From contig SUWN01000001.1 of assembly GCA_015061465.1 (NCBI GenBank), positions 1-64,000 of the forward strand: 64,000 nt of DNA. The letters run 5' to 3'. Shown here piece after piece: positions 48,926-59,102 of this stretch (position 1 is the stretch's first letter; every line of letters starts with the position of its first letter). Under the pieces are notes generated by a model. It was not told the DNA's origin. It was given only the letters and a program-made list of their open reading frames with translations, and did no database searches. Origin of the DNA: Treponema bryantii. Lineage in GTDB: Bacteria > Spirochaetota > Spirochaetia > Treponematales > Treponemataceae. The position numbers and the translations under genes were made by a program.

Positions 48926-50424
48926 ACTTTATTATTATATCTTACAATTGATGAGAGCGCAAGTTTTTGTAATTTTTCAAAATCATTTATATTTGTATTT
49001 TTTCGAAGCCAAGCAATGTATGGCAAAAAAATTAATTGTTCGTTCTCTAAAAAAAACTTTTTTTCTAACAAATCATTCATAAAAAAATCAAAATTTACAT
49101 TGTTTTCTATATTTTCAATTTTTATTTTCGGTGAATTTGTGTTTTTTACAAAATAAACATCGTTTTTCAAATTAAAAGTTGTTTTTTCATTTATTAAATA
49201 TTCTTCCATAGATGATTTGTACGATTCTAAAACTTCAGTTGTGTATTTTTTTTGTGAAATCTTTTTTAATTCTGTACGGAACATTAAAGAAACGAATTTT
49301 TTTTCTGAAGAATTAATTTTGTTTTGAATTTTACCAAATTCTTTATCTAAATAAGTTCCTTTTGTGTATGGTTTTCCATTTGTATAAGAGAAATCTGCTC
49401 CATAAATTTGAATATTTTGAAAACCTAGTTTTATAGCAAAATCTAAAGCTGCAATTGTTACAGTTCCGCTGCCAGTTTGTAAAGAAATGAATGATGAAGG
49501 AAAAAAGGATTTTATATATTCGCAAAGTGGGTGAGCAGAAACTGAAAAAAGAATTTTTTTAGAAATTTCATAAACTTTTTTTACAGCTGAAGAATTTGCG
49601 CATAAATCAAAAATAAAAATAGAATCTTTTAATAAATCTTTGTTTTTTAACAAAAAATGTGTTGAAGAAACTAATTGCCCGTCAATCGAAAAAATCGCAT
49701 CTGGTATAATTCCGCATTTTATTAAAGAAGACATTGCTGTATCCGTTGAAATTACAAAATACAAATTTCTATTATTTAAAAGTTCATTTTTTGTTTTATC
49801 CAAAGATGGACCTGCCGCAACAATAACAGCAGTTTTATCTAAAGGAATTTTTATATCAGAAAAATCATTTTTATTTTGTGAAAATAATTTTAGGTTTGTA
49901 AATATATTGTGTTGCCAAATTTTTCCAAAATGACTTTGCACAGAAAAATCCGCAGAAATTTTCTTTAGAGCAAGTGATAAATCATTTTTGATTTGTAAAA
50001 TATCTTCTTTATTTTCTTGAATCCAGGCTCTTTGTTCAATAATTCGTAAATCCCCGTGAACAGAAGGAATATAAGAATTTAACAATACTTGAATTAATTT
50101 TTCTGAGGAAAAAAATAAACAGTTTGAACTTTGTTTTAATTCTTGAAAAATTTTTAATTGGCTTAAAAAATTTAAATCACATTCTTTTTTTTCCATCGCT
50201 AAGATTTTTGCATCTGGAAATTTTTCGTTTAATTTTTTTATTAGAATGCCACTTCCAATTCCTAAAACTAAAAAAATTTTATAAGTATTTGAAATTTCTG
50301 CAATAATTTTTTCTGCTTCTCTTTCTGGAAAATATCTTGAATCAACAGAACGACCGCTTTTAAAAAGAGGAACTTGAATATTTGATTTACTTAAAATTAT
50401 TGATTCATAAATTGAATTATTCAT
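48922..50424 (-). CDS. DUF115 / motility-associated (Maf-like) glycosyltransferase family protein, copy 2
   Basis: TAVIVAAGPSLDKTKNELL...FVISTDTAMSSLIKCGIIPDAIFSIDGQ, core of the 6-HMPK/DUF115-like family. Confidence 0.75.
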   Translation of the reverse strand: MNNSIYESIILSKSNIQVPLFKSGRSVDSRYFPEREAEKIIAEISNTYKIFLVLGIGSGILIKKLNEKFPDAKILAMEKKECDLNFLSQLKIFQELKQSSNCLFFSSEKLIQVLLNSYIPSVHGDLRIIEQRAWIQENKEDILQIKNDLSLALKKISADFSVQSHFGKIWQHNIFTNLKLFSQNKNDFSDIKIPLDKTAVIVAAGPSLDKTKNELLNNRNLYFVISTDTAMSSLIKCGIIPDAIFSIDGQLVSSTHFLLKNKDLLKDSIFIFDLCANSSAVKKVYEISKKILFSVSAHPLCEYIKSFFPSSFISLQTGSGTVTIAALDFAIKLGFQNIQIYGADFSYTNGKPYTKGTYLDKEFGKIQNKINSSEKKFVSLMFRTELKKISQKKYTTEVLESYKSSMEEYLINEKTTFNLKNDVYFVKNTNSPKIKIENIENNVNFDFFMNDLLEKKFFLENEQLIFLPYIAWLRKNTNINDFEKLQKLALSSIVRYNNKV

Positions 50425-51898
50425 TAAATATTTTTTCCATTTTGTAAGTTAGATTTTTTAATTTATCGTTAATTTTTTTGTAAACTTCAGTTTTTTCTTC
50501 GCTAGTTACTGCGTGATTTAATAAAACAAAATCCATTGGAAATAATTGTTTTTGAACTTCCGATTTTTCTAATTCATTTAACAAAAATTCTTTTGCTTTA
50601 CATAAATTATTGCTTTGTTTTTCATTTATTAAAGTGAATTGAGTTTCTTTTTGAATTGGTAAAAAATCAATTTTCATAAATTCATTACTAGTTATGTCTG
50701 TAATTTCTCCCAAAGATTTATTTTCTTTTGAGTCCATAATTCTAAAAATTTTATTTTTGCATTTGTATGAATTAAACCATTGTCTGTAAATTTCTAAAGC
50801 TTGTGAAGAATGTTCACTTTTTGCAATTCTAAGCTCTTTTGGTTTTATTCTGTTGTCAAATAATGAATTGTTTATTTCTAAAATATTTGGCTGAATGTGC
50901 TGGAATCCTTTTGTTGATTGTAAATCAAGTCCAGCAAAATAAATTGATGAACTAAAATGTTCTTCCGCAAATTCTAAAGCTGTTCCACTTACAGTTCCAT
51001 TTCGTTTTGCTAAAACTACAGGATAATTTATGTGATTCAGAAGTTTTGTACAAATTCCATCGCTATAAATTAAAGGAATTATTTTTTGTGATTTTAAAAT
51101 TTTTTTGCTACAAAATCCTTCTACTGAAATTGCAAGATTAATTTTTTCTTTGTAAATCTGTAATGGTTTTAAATGTTCGCCAGCCCAAAATCCTCCGTCT
51201 GTAGAAAAACACAAATCAGGAATTATTTGATTTTTTAATAAAACATTTATCGCAGACGAGAGGGCAATTATAAAAAAATTATTTTGATTTGTTTTTATAA
51301 ATTCCAAAATATTTTTAAGACTAGGACCTGAAGCAATAATTAAAACTGGCAATTTGGGATTTAGGTTTGTTGAATAAATATTTTTCGCATATTTTATAAA
51401 ATTACATGTATTTATAAGCCATTTTTTTTCAAAAACTTGTCTTGTAATCAACAAAGTTTTGCTTTTTTCCAAAATATTCTTAAAAATTTTCCAACAATTA
51501 TTTATTTGTTCACCAAAGATTTTGTTTATTGAATTCCATTCTAAAAGTAGGGTAGAAAGTAATTTTTCTTCGCCTAAATAATTGAACAAAAGATTTTCCA
51601 AATTATTTTCATTTTCTTCATAATTTATTACAAAATCCCAACCTTCGTTATAAGCAAAAAAAGAATTACAAAATCTGATACAAATCAATTTTGAATTTGG
51701 AAATCTTTTTTTTAAGAAAGGCAAAATATACGAAAGGCCAGGTTCCAAAATAATCAATGCTTCTAGTTCAAAAGAAACATTGATATTTTGAACAAATCGT
51801 TCCGCTTCTTTTATTGGCGAGTAAGTTGAATGAATAAACTGATTTTGAATTGATACAGTTTTGTTTCCGTCTTTTGAATCAGCAAAACAAACTGTCAA
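50417..51898 (-). CDS. DUF115 / motility-associated (Maf-like) glycosyltransferase family protein, copy 1
   Basis: LPVLIIASGPSLKNILEFIKTNQNNFFIIALSSAINVLLKNQIIPDLCFSTDGG; tandem paralogue of 48922-50424. Confidence 0.75.
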   Translation of the reverse strand: MTVCFADSKDGNKTVSIQNQFIHSTYSPIKEAERFVQNINVSFELEALIILEPGLSYILPFLKKRFPNSKLICIRFCNSFFAYNEGWDFVINYEENENNLENLLFNYLGEEKLLSTLLLEWNSINKIFGEQINNCWKIFKNILEKSKTLLITRQVFEKKWLINTCNFIKYAKNIYSTNLNPKLPVLIIASGPSLKNILEFIKTNQNNFFIIALSSAINVLLKNQIIPDLCFSTDGGFWAGEHLKPLQIYKEKINLAISVEGFCSKKILKSQKIIPLIYSDGICTKLLNHINYPVVLAKRNGTVSGTALEFAEEHFSSSIYFAGLDLQSTKGFQHIQPNILEINNSLFDNRIKPKELRIAKSEHSSQALEIYRQWFNSYKCKNKIFRIMDSKENKSLGEITDITSNEFMKIDFLPIQKETQFTLINEKQSNNLCKAKEFLLNELEKSEVQKQLFPMDFVLLNHAVTSEEKTEVYKKINDKLKNLTYKMEKIFNE

Positions 51899-51899
51899 A

Positions 51900-52742
51900 T
51901 TAGTCCACCTTCAAAAATGACGATGCATCAGAAAATGATTTTGAAATTCCTTCAGAAGAAATTTCCATATATTCAGAAAAATTTTCTATTACATTTTCAA
52001 TATTTAAAAGCAAATGTGTTTTTAATAACTCTAAATTTATTTCTTTTTTAGATGCAACTAAAACTTTTACATTAGAATTATCATCCATAAGAACAATATT
52101 TGGATAAGAAAAATATTGTTGTAATCTACCAAAAAGTTCAGAAATTAAAGATGATTTTAAAAGTGAAATAAATGAAGTGTTATCAACATTTTTTTCAATA
52201 TACATTGAAATTGGTTTTAAAATATCTATTTTGTATTTAAAAAATGAAAGTTTGTAATCATTATCTAATAAAGATAAATCAAATTTTGCAGAATATTCAC
52301 ACAAAGTAGGTAAGTCATTTGAAATTGAAGTCAATTCAGTTTGTTCAAATTTATGAACAGAAGGAATCATTAAAATTTGATTTTGAGAATACCAAACATA
52401 CAAATAATCAAAAGAATCTTTTAGTTCAAAAGAAAAAAATTGATAGAATTGTTTAATTTTTGCATCTTTTTTATCAAAGAAATGCCAACCTTCTTTTTCA
52501 ATTGAGCCTGCCCAAAAACTTTGTGTTGACACAGAATTGATAATTGATTTTCCATCAAATCCAATACTTTTAGAAATGTAAAACAAATTTTCATATTTCA
52601 AAAAAATTGCACAGAATTTTAGAGAATATTTTTTTGTAAATTCAAAAAAATCCAACTCAGTTTTTTTATTTAAAATTGACAGTGTCTTTTTTAATAAACC
52701 TTCTGGGTTGGATTTTTGAAAACTACCAATAGGTGATTCCAT
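51900..52742 (-). CDS. Hypothetical protein in the DUF115 operon
   Basis: Complete ORF, 1-bp overlap with upstream gene; no recognised domain. Confidence 0.65.
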   Translation of the reverse strand: MESPIGSFQKSNPEGLLKKTLSILNKKTELDFFEFTKKYSLKFCAIFLKYENLFYISKSIGFDGKSIINSVSTQSFWAGSIEKEGWHFFDKKDAKIKQFYQFFSFELKDSFDYLYVWYSQNQILMIPSVHKFEQTELTSISNDLPTLCEYSAKFDLSLLDNDYKLSFFKYKIDILKPISMYIEKNVDNTSFISLLKSSLISELFGRLQQYFSYPNIVLMDDNSNVKVLVASKKEINLELLKTHLLLNIENVIENFSEYMEISSEGISKSFSDASSFLKVD

Positions 52743-55700
52743 TAAGATAGTCCTAATTCATTAAATAATTTTTTATATGTTGCAAATTCGTCTGATTGAG
52801 CAAATTCCATAATTTTGTCTTCAGGAAGATTTTCTAATAATTGATCCATATACAAAAGAACAGATTTGATATCGCGTTTTAATTCAGAATTCATTTCTGG
52901 TTCTGCAGGAACTGTTTCTGTGTTTTCTGCAAAATCATCGCTTGTATCAACAATTTGTTCTTCAAAATTGATTGAATCTTCAATAATTTCTTCATTTTCA
53001 GCAATTTCTGTTTCATCGAATGTAAATGGTTCTTCTGGAACAATTGGTTGTGTAACAACTTCATCATTTTGTTCTTCAACTTCTGGTTCAGAAACAAAAT
53101 TTTCTGTAATTCCGAATGAGTCATCTATATCTTCTGTTCCTAAGTCAGTTTCTGTAATAAAACTATCTGCAATATTAAATGAATCATCGATTTCTTCAGA
53201 AACAATTTCATCTTCACTTTCTGAATTTTCTTCAATTTTAGGTTCTTCTTCAAAAGTTTCTGCTATATCAAATGAATCATTTATTTCTTCTTGAATTATT
53301 TCTTCTTCAAAAACTTCATTTTGTGTAACTTCGTCTTCAGATGATGTAAAATCAATATTTTCTTCAATTTCTTCAGATTCGCTAGAAACAGAAGTTCCAA
53401 AATCATCTACATCTCCGAAAGAATCAACTGAATCAAAATTATCTTCTGTTTCTTCTGTGATTGTAACATCGTCTTCATTTTCTGTTCCGATTGTTCCAAA
53501 ATCATCTTTTAATTCTTCTTCAAAAATATCAAATGATTCATCAGATAATGAATTATCTTCATCAACAGTATTAATTGTATCTTCAATGTTGAAATCATCG
53601 AATACTTCACTTTCATCAACAGCAGTTTCTGCCATAAAACCATCTGTAATAGGTTCTGAAATTACGTCATCAACTGTAATAATTCCGTCATCTTCTTCTT
53701 TTGGAATTGAGATTTCATCTGGTAAATCAGATTCTTCTGTTTCTTCTGTAAAATCTTCAAAATCATTTTCAGAAAGATTCAAACTGTCATCAAAACTATC
53801 TTCTGTAATTGTTTTATCATCTTCAAAAGTAGGTTCATCAGTGATGATATCTTCTTCAATGTTGATTTCGTCAGAAACGATTTCTTCTTCGAAAGTTGGT
53901 TCGTCAGAAGCGATTTCTTCTTCAATGTTGATTTCATCAGAAGCGATTTCATCTTCAAAAGTTGGTTCGTCAGAAGCGATTTCATCTTCAAAAGTTGGTT
54001 CGTCAGAAGCGATTTCTTCTTCGAAAGTTGGTTCATCAGAAGCGATTTCTTCTTCAATGTTGATTTCATCAGAAACGATTTCATTTTCAAAAGTTGGTTC
54101 GTCAGAAGCGATTTCTTCTTCAATGTTGATTTCATCAGAAACGATTTCATTTTCAAAAGTTGGTTCGTCAGAAGCGATTTCTTCTTCAATGTTGATTTCA
54201 TCAGAAACGATTTCTCCTTCGATGTTGATTTCATCAGAAACGATTTCTTCTTCAATGTTGATTTCATCAGAAACGATTTCATCTTCAAAAGTTGGTTCGT
54301 CAGAAGCGATTTCTTCTTCGATGTTGATTTCATCAGAAGCGATTTCTTCTTCAATGTTGATTTCATCAGAAATGATTTCATTTTCAAAAGTTGGTTCGTC
54401 AGAGATGATTTCTTCTTCAGGTGAATTTTCAAAACTTTGTGTTTCTCCGTCAGTTTCGCTAAATTCTGCTGTGTTTAAGATATTGTCTAACTCATTTCCT
54501 GAAAGTGCAATTGTGTCATCTCCGTCATCAGAAGAGAAGAAACCTGTATTTTCTTCTTCACTAGGAATATCAATGTTCATTTCTTGGTTTTCAACAAATT
54601 GCTCAGAATCTGTTGATTTAATTGCTGCGAGATTTGATTTAAGTTGATTAATTTCATCTCTTAAACCTGACAAATCATCAATAATCTTTTGTAATAACGA
54701 AGAATCTACTGTTGCCATATTTTCATCATCCTCTTCTTCTAGGTCTAAAATTTCATCATCTGCAATGTTATTGCTATCAGTTTTGATTTCATTAACAATA
54801 GGTGCAGATGTCATGTTTTCATTGCCAACTGACAAATCATAATCTATAACTTTTTCTTTATTTTTTGCTTCTTCAACGTCTTGTGTTACAGGAGTTTCTT
54901 CTGCATCAGCATCAATTCCAAAGTCTGAAAGATCAATGTCTTCTGTATCACCAAATTCTGCTTTATTTACAGAGGAATCCGTAATAACTGGTTCTGGCAA
55001 ATCTTCACTTAATGACACTCCCATTTCGTATTCATCGTCCATATCATCAAGTACATCTGTATCAACTTCTGTGTTATCTTCTGTTTCAACTGAATCTGCT
55101 GAATCATCGAAAGATATTTCCATTTCAAGAGGTTTTTCTTCCATAAAGATTTCTTCTTCTTTTTTTGGAGCTGTTTCCATTCCAAAATCAAATACGTCTT
55201 CACCAAAGAAATCGTCTAAAGAAACTTCTTCAGAACCTTGATTATTCATTTCTGCAGGATTTTTTCCTGGTTCAAAACCATTGTTTCCGGCAGCAACTGA
55301 AACGTCAGAAAATCCGTCGTCCATAAAATCATCAAGAGAAATTTCTTCTTCTCCGTCTGAATCAAACGAAACATCTTCAAAACTATCGAATGAAACTTCT
55401 TCTGTTTCTGTAGGTTGTTCTGCTGTAAAACTGTCTGAAGAAATTTCATTGTCGTTTGTTTCAAAATTATCTGTAAAATCCGCAAAATCACTTGCTTCTA
55501 ATGATTGTTCTGAAATATCAGTAGGAATTTCAATTTCTGGAGTTTCTATTTCTTGTGTATCAAAATCTTCAAGTTTTTTTTCTGATGTGAATTGAGAGTC
55601 ATCTTTGAACATATCAGAAAAATCTGTGTCATCAAAAGTATCCGTATCTGGAAAATCAGGTAAATCAAGTGAATCTAAAGAATCTGTCAAATCATTTTCG

Positions 55701-55789
55701 TCTTTTGCAGAATGTTTTACCCAAACGCCATAATTTTCTAAATCATTTGTGTTATCAATAGAATCGTCCATAAAATTCCTCTTGTTCAA
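52742..55789 (-). CDS. Very acidic low-complexity protein (1015 aa) with internal 11-aa repeats
   Basis: Asp/Glu/Ser-rich throughout; ordered C-terminus SVLLYMDQLLENLPEDKIMEFAQSDEFATYKKLFNELGLS. Confidence 0.8.
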   Translation of the reverse strand: MNKRNFMDDSIDNTNDLENYGVWVKHSAKDENDLTDSLDSLDLPDFPDTDTFDDTDFSDMFKDDSQFTSEKKLEDFDTQEIETPEIEIPTDISEQSLEASDFADFTDNFETNDNEISSDSFTAEQPTETEEVSFDSFEDVSFDSDGEEEISLDDFMDDGFSDVSVAAGNNGFEPGKNPAEMNNQGSEEVSLDDFFGEDVFDFGMETAPKKEEEIFMEEKPLEMEISFDDSADSVETEDNTEVDTDVLDDMDDEYEMGVSLSEDLPEPVITDSSVNKAEFGDTEDIDLSDFGIDADAEETPVTQDVEEAKNKEKVIDYDLSVGNENMTSAPIVNEIKTDSNNIADDEILDLEEEDDENMATVDSSLLQKIIDDLSGLRDEINQLKSNLAAIKSTDSEQFVENQEMNIDIPSEEENTGFFSSDDGDDTIALSGNELDNILNTAEFSETDGETQSFENSPEEEIISDEPTFENEIISDEINIEEEIASDEINIEEEIASDEPTFEDEIVSDEINIEEEIVSDEINIEGEIVSDEINIEEEIASDEPTFENEIVSDEINIEEEIASDEPTFENEIVSDEINIEEEIASDEPTFEEEIASDEPTFEDEIASDEPTFEDEIASDEINIEEEIASDEPTFEEEIVSDEINIEEDIITDEPTFEDDKTITEDSFDDSLNLSENDFEDFTEETEESDLPDEISIPKEEDDGIITVDDVISEPITDGFMAETAVDESEVFDDFNIEDTINTVDEDNSLSDESFDIFEEELKDDFGTIGTENEDDVTITEETEDNFDSVDSFGDVDDFGTSVSSESEEIEENIDFTSSEDEVTQNEVFEEEIIQEEINDSFDIAETFEEEPKIEENSESEDEIVSEEIDDSFNIADSFITETDLGTEDIDDSFGITENFVSEPEVEEQNDEVVTQPIVPEEPFTFDETEIAENEEIIEDSINFEEQIVDTSDDFAENTETVPAEPEMNSELKRDIKSVLLYMDQLLENLPEDKIMEFAQSDEFATYKKLFNELGLS
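53819..54412 (-). repeat. 18 tandem 33-bp units, two alternating types (EIxSDEINIEE and EIxSDEPTFEx)
   Basis: Units counted in the translation; 18 x 33 = 594 bp, matching the nucleotide boundaries. Confidence 0.9.
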
Positions 55790-55923
55790 TATTGTAGTAT
55801 ACTTTCTATATTATCGGTACAAATTCTTAAAAAAAACAGACCTTAAATTACAAATTTTTTTTATTATAACACATATTTTAAATTAAAGAAAATAAAAATA
55901 ATTAACCGATACTAAATATAATT

Positions 55924-56421
55924 ATGAATCGTGCTAAGTATTTGTTAGTTTTTTTAAGTGGAATCATTCTTTATATTGGACTTTCTCTTTTTTGGGGTGA
56001 AAATAGTTTTAAAAATTATTCATCGTTAGTTGAACAAAAAAAAGCGATTGTAAAACATAAAGTGGATTTAGAAGATATTTATACAGAATTGTCTCTTGAA
56101 GTTTCGGCATTATATAATGATAAAGCGATTATTGCTGCCTATGCTAGAAAATTAGATTATGTTGCAGATGGTGAAAAAATTATTAAAATAAATGGACTCA
56201 AACCTTACCAAAGAACTTTGTATGACACAGGTTCTGTTGTTAGATATGTTGCTGATGATTTTTTATCAGAAAAGATTATAAAAATTTGTTCTATCATTTT
56301 TTCTTTCTGTGTTTTTCTTCTTTTTTTCATTTGGGATATTAAAAATCACAATATTACTTTTGGAAAAAAAGAAGAAACTTTTGTTACAGGAATTCCTTTG
56401 TATGAAGTGCCTCAAATCTGA
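55924..56421 (+). CDS. FtsB/DivIC-like septum formation initiator family protein
   Basis: Short N-terminal TM, coiled-coil-like region, YNDKAIIAAYARKLDYVADGEKIIKI. Confidence 0.65.
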   Translation: MNRAKYLLVFLSGIILYIGLSLFWGENSFKNYSSLVEQKKAIVKHKVDLEDIYTELSLEVSALYNDKAIIAAYARKLDYVADGEKIIKINGLKPYQRTLYDTGSVVRYVADDFLSEKIIKICSIIFSFCVFLLFFIWDIKNHNITFGKKEETFVTGIPLYEVPQI

Positions 56422-56965
56422 TTTTGATTCAATAAAAAAATGCGCTGATTCATTAAAAAACGCACAAGTTGTAATAATTCCTACAGATACAGTTTACGGA
56501 TTTTCGGCAATTGTTGATGATGACTCAAAAACTAAGGAAAAAATTCAAAAAATAAAGGGTAGAGGTGATGAAAAACCTTTTATTCAACTTATTTCTAGCC
56601 CGGAAGATATAAAAAAATACACAGATGATGAAATTCCGTCCAATTTGCTTGATTATTGGCCAGGACCTTTGACAATTATTGTAAACGATAAACGAATTAA
56701 TTCTACAACCGCTTTTAGATGTCCGGCAGATGAATGGCTCAGAAAAATCATAAAAGAATGTAATGCACCAATTTATTCTACAAGTGTGAACAGAAGCGGA
56801 AATCCAATTTTAGAAACTGAAAATGAAATTTTAGCTGAATTTAATGATGAAGTTGATTTATTTGTGTTAGATGGAGACAAAATTAATGCTTTGCCTTCTA
56901 CAATTGTTTCTGTTTGTGATGGAAATTTTAAAATAATTAGACAAGGTTGTTTAAAAATTAATTAA
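56402..56965 (+). CDS. Sua5/YciO/YrdC family (L-threonylcarbamoyladenylate synthase-like)
   Basis: VVIIPTDTVYGFSAIVDD, KIKGRGDEKPFIQLI, WPGPLTIIV, TAFRCPADEWLR. ATG 56402 start preferred. Confidence 0.88.
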   Translation: MKCLKSDFDSIKKCADSLKNAQVVIIPTDTVYGFSAIVDDDSKTKEKIQKIKGRGDEKPFIQLISSPEDIKKYTDDEIPSNLLDYWPGPLTIIVNDKRINSTTAFRCPADEWLRKIIKECNAPIYSTSVNRSGNPILETENEILAEFNDEVDLFVLDGDKINALPSTIVSVCDGNFKIIRQGCLKIN

Positions 56966-57810
56966 GAGCGTCTGTGCCAAGTTACGTCAATAATTCCTGG
57001 AATTGCGTCTTCGTTTGCAGATATTAAAGTTGATTTTTTACCTTTTAGAGTATTATCATCCAATAATTCAAAATTCCATTCAATTGGATTTGCGTTTACC
57101 GCAACTTTTAATGCGACTTGTCTTGGTAAATCTGGATAGAACGAAGCATTCGAACGTCCATTTTGTTTTATTTTTATCGCTTTTTTAGAAGCGTTTGATA
57201 ATTCTACAGAAATATTCATTGATGCACCGTTATTAAAAATTACAAAACCACGTCCTCCTCGCATAATTACGATTTTATCAATATTGTTTTCGCCATACCA
57301 AGTTCCTGATAAAAACTCTGTAGAAATTTGAGGAAGATTAATTGTTGGTTGTTCAGATTCTTCTTCTGTTGAAACAACTGTTTTTTGCAAAACTAAATCT
57401 TTTAAAGAAGCTTGCAAAATATCTTTTGGTTCCATCAAAATTTTATAAAATGAATCAAATTCTTTTTTTACAGAATGATTAAGATTTTTGTTTTTTATTG
57501 TAAGATTTGAAATCCATTTTGCATTTTCTTTTGTAATAATTGAATAAAACGAAAAATTACTAGAATCAATTGAATCATTTGAAGGGATTGTTTTTAAACA
57601 ATCTTGAGTGCGTTTGTCTGTTACATTGAATGATGAAATTTCTTGAAATTGTGTGTAATACAAATCACTCAACATTTTTGCCATGTTGTCATCAATTTCA
57701 GAAGAAACAATTCCGTAGTAATCAATATTGTAAGGCTGACAGATTGCACTTTGCAATGAAAAAAAGAGAACTGCTAAAATTGTAAAAAATTTTGTTATTC
57801 TTTTCTTCAA
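56962..57810 (-). CDS. Hypothetical secreted protein
   Basis: Signal peptide FFTILAVLFFSLQSAICQ; no recognised domain. Confidence 0.6.
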   Translation of the reverse strand: MKKRITKFFTILAVLFFSLQSAICQPYNIDYYGIVSSEIDDNMAKMLSDLYYTQFQEISSFNVTDKRTQDCLKTIPSNDSIDSSNFSFYSIITKENAKWISNLTIKNKNLNHSVKKEFDSFYKILMEPKDILQASLKDLVLQKTVVSTEEESEQPTINLPQISTEFLSGTWYGENNIDKIVIMRGGRGFVIFNNGASMNISVELSNASKKAIKIKQNGRSNASFYPDLPRQVALKVAVNANPIEWNFELLDDNTLKGKKSTLISANEDAIPGIIDVTWHRRS

Positions 57811-57811
57811 T

Positions 57812-58276
57812 TTATCCTCTTAAGTTTTTTGAAAACTCCCTTTGTATATCACGTTCGATATCACGATTTTTTATAGTCGCTCTTTTATCAAACATTTTTT
57901 TACCTTTACAAACTCCTAATGTTAATTTAACACGTCCGTTCTTTAAATAAAAGTTAATTGGAATCAAAGTGTTACCTTTTTCTTCAACTTTTCTTGTTAT
58001 TTTTTTTATTTCTTCTCTGTGTAGTAATAATTTTTTAGGTCTGTCAGGATTATGATTAAAAATTGACGAATATGCGTATTCAGAAATATGAAAATTTTTG
58101 AGCCAAACTTCACCGTTTATAATTTCAGCAAAACTGTCAGGAAAAGAAATGTTTCCATTTTTTACAGATTTTACTTCTGTTCCTTGCAGCACAATTCCAC
58201 ATTCATAAGTTTCTTCGATTGAGTAATCAAAACGAGCTTTTCTATTTTCTGCAATTATTTTTCTTCCTTCACTCAT
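57812..58276 (-). CDS. smpB: SsrA-binding protein
   Basis: IIAENRKARFDYSIEETYECGIVLQGTEVKSVKNGNISFPDSF...GVCKGKKMFDKRATIKNRD. Confidence 0.96.
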   Translation of the reverse strand: MSEGRKIIAENRKARFDYSIEETYECGIVLQGTEVKSVKNGNISFPDSFAEIINGEVWLKNFHISEYAYSSIFNHNPDRPKKLLLHREEIKKITRKVEEKGNTLIPINFYLKNGRVKLTLGVCKGKKMFDKRATIKNRDIERDIQREFSKNLRG

Positions 58277-58398
58277 TCTTATATTATAAGATATTGAAGA
58301 ATTGCTTTCAAGTTTATAAAAAATGGATTTTTGTATTTGTACTATGTCTTTTTTTATGTATAATGTTTATGTATTTTATTTTGAGGTTGATTTAATTT

Positions 58399-59097
58399 AT
58401 GAATAATAAAGTTTATGAATATTCTTACGCATTAAAAAAAGAAAAACAAAAAAAAGTTTTCTTTGTGTTTTTGTATATATTTTTGTTTTCTGTTTGTGTT
58501 AATTTGATTATGCACTTTTTTTTGTTTCCTGTAAGACAAGTTTCAACTTCTATGATTCCTGATATTCCTGAAAATTCTTTTGTAATGGTTAGTCCAATTG
58601 TAAATAAAGTTGAACGTGGTGATGTTGTTTTGTTGGAATCTAAAAATACACAAGAATTTTCTAAAGGAATTATTTTTTTAGATTCACTTTGTAGATTTTT
58701 TACAGCACAACAAATTTCTTATTTAGAAAATTCGGATTTTCCAAACAAAAATAATCAATTGCGTCGTGTAATTGGAATGCCAGGCGATATTATTTACATG
58801 AGAGATTATGTTCTTTATGTAAAACCAGCCGGTGAAAAACATTTTTTAACAGAATTTGAAGTTATAGAAAAAAAATATAATGCAACTTTTTTTGCAACAC
58901 CAGCAGGTTGGGATAGTTCTTTGGCTGTGACAGGTTCGTTTGAAGAAATCAAATTAGGAAATGACGAATATTTTGTTTTGGGTGATAACAGAAAATCTTG
59001 TTCTGATTCTAGATTGTGGGGATGTATTTCTAAAAATGATATAAAAGCAAAATCTTTGTTCTGTTATTTTCCATTCAATAAGATGAAGGTTTATTAA
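58399..59097 (+). CDS. lepB: Signal peptidase I
   Basis: STSMIPDIPENSFVMVSP, NNQLRRVIGMPGDIIYMRDYVLYV, YFVLGDNRKSCSDSRLWGCI. Confidence 0.92.
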   Translation: MNNKVYEYSYALKKEKQKKVFFVFLYIFLFSVCVNLIMHFFLFPVRQVSTSMIPDIPENSFVMVSPIVNKVERGDVVLLESKNTQEFSKGIIFLDSLCRFFTAQQISYLENSDFPNKNNQLRRVIGMPGDIIYMRDYVLYVKPAGEKHFLTEFEVIEKKYNATFFATPAGWDSSLAVTGSFEEIKLGNDEYFVLGDNRKSCSDSRLWGCISKNDIKAKSLFCYFPFNKMKVY

Positions 59098-59102
59098 TTT
59101 TT

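Noticed and set aside
53779-54432. 217-aa Lys/Leu/Ser-rich minus-strand ORF
   Set aside because: Out-of-frame translation of the same repeat array.
53457-54647. 396-aa Ser-rich plus-strand ORF
   Set aside because: Antisense shadow of the 33-bp repeats in the acidic protein; the repeat length is a multiple of three, so stops are excluded in other frames.
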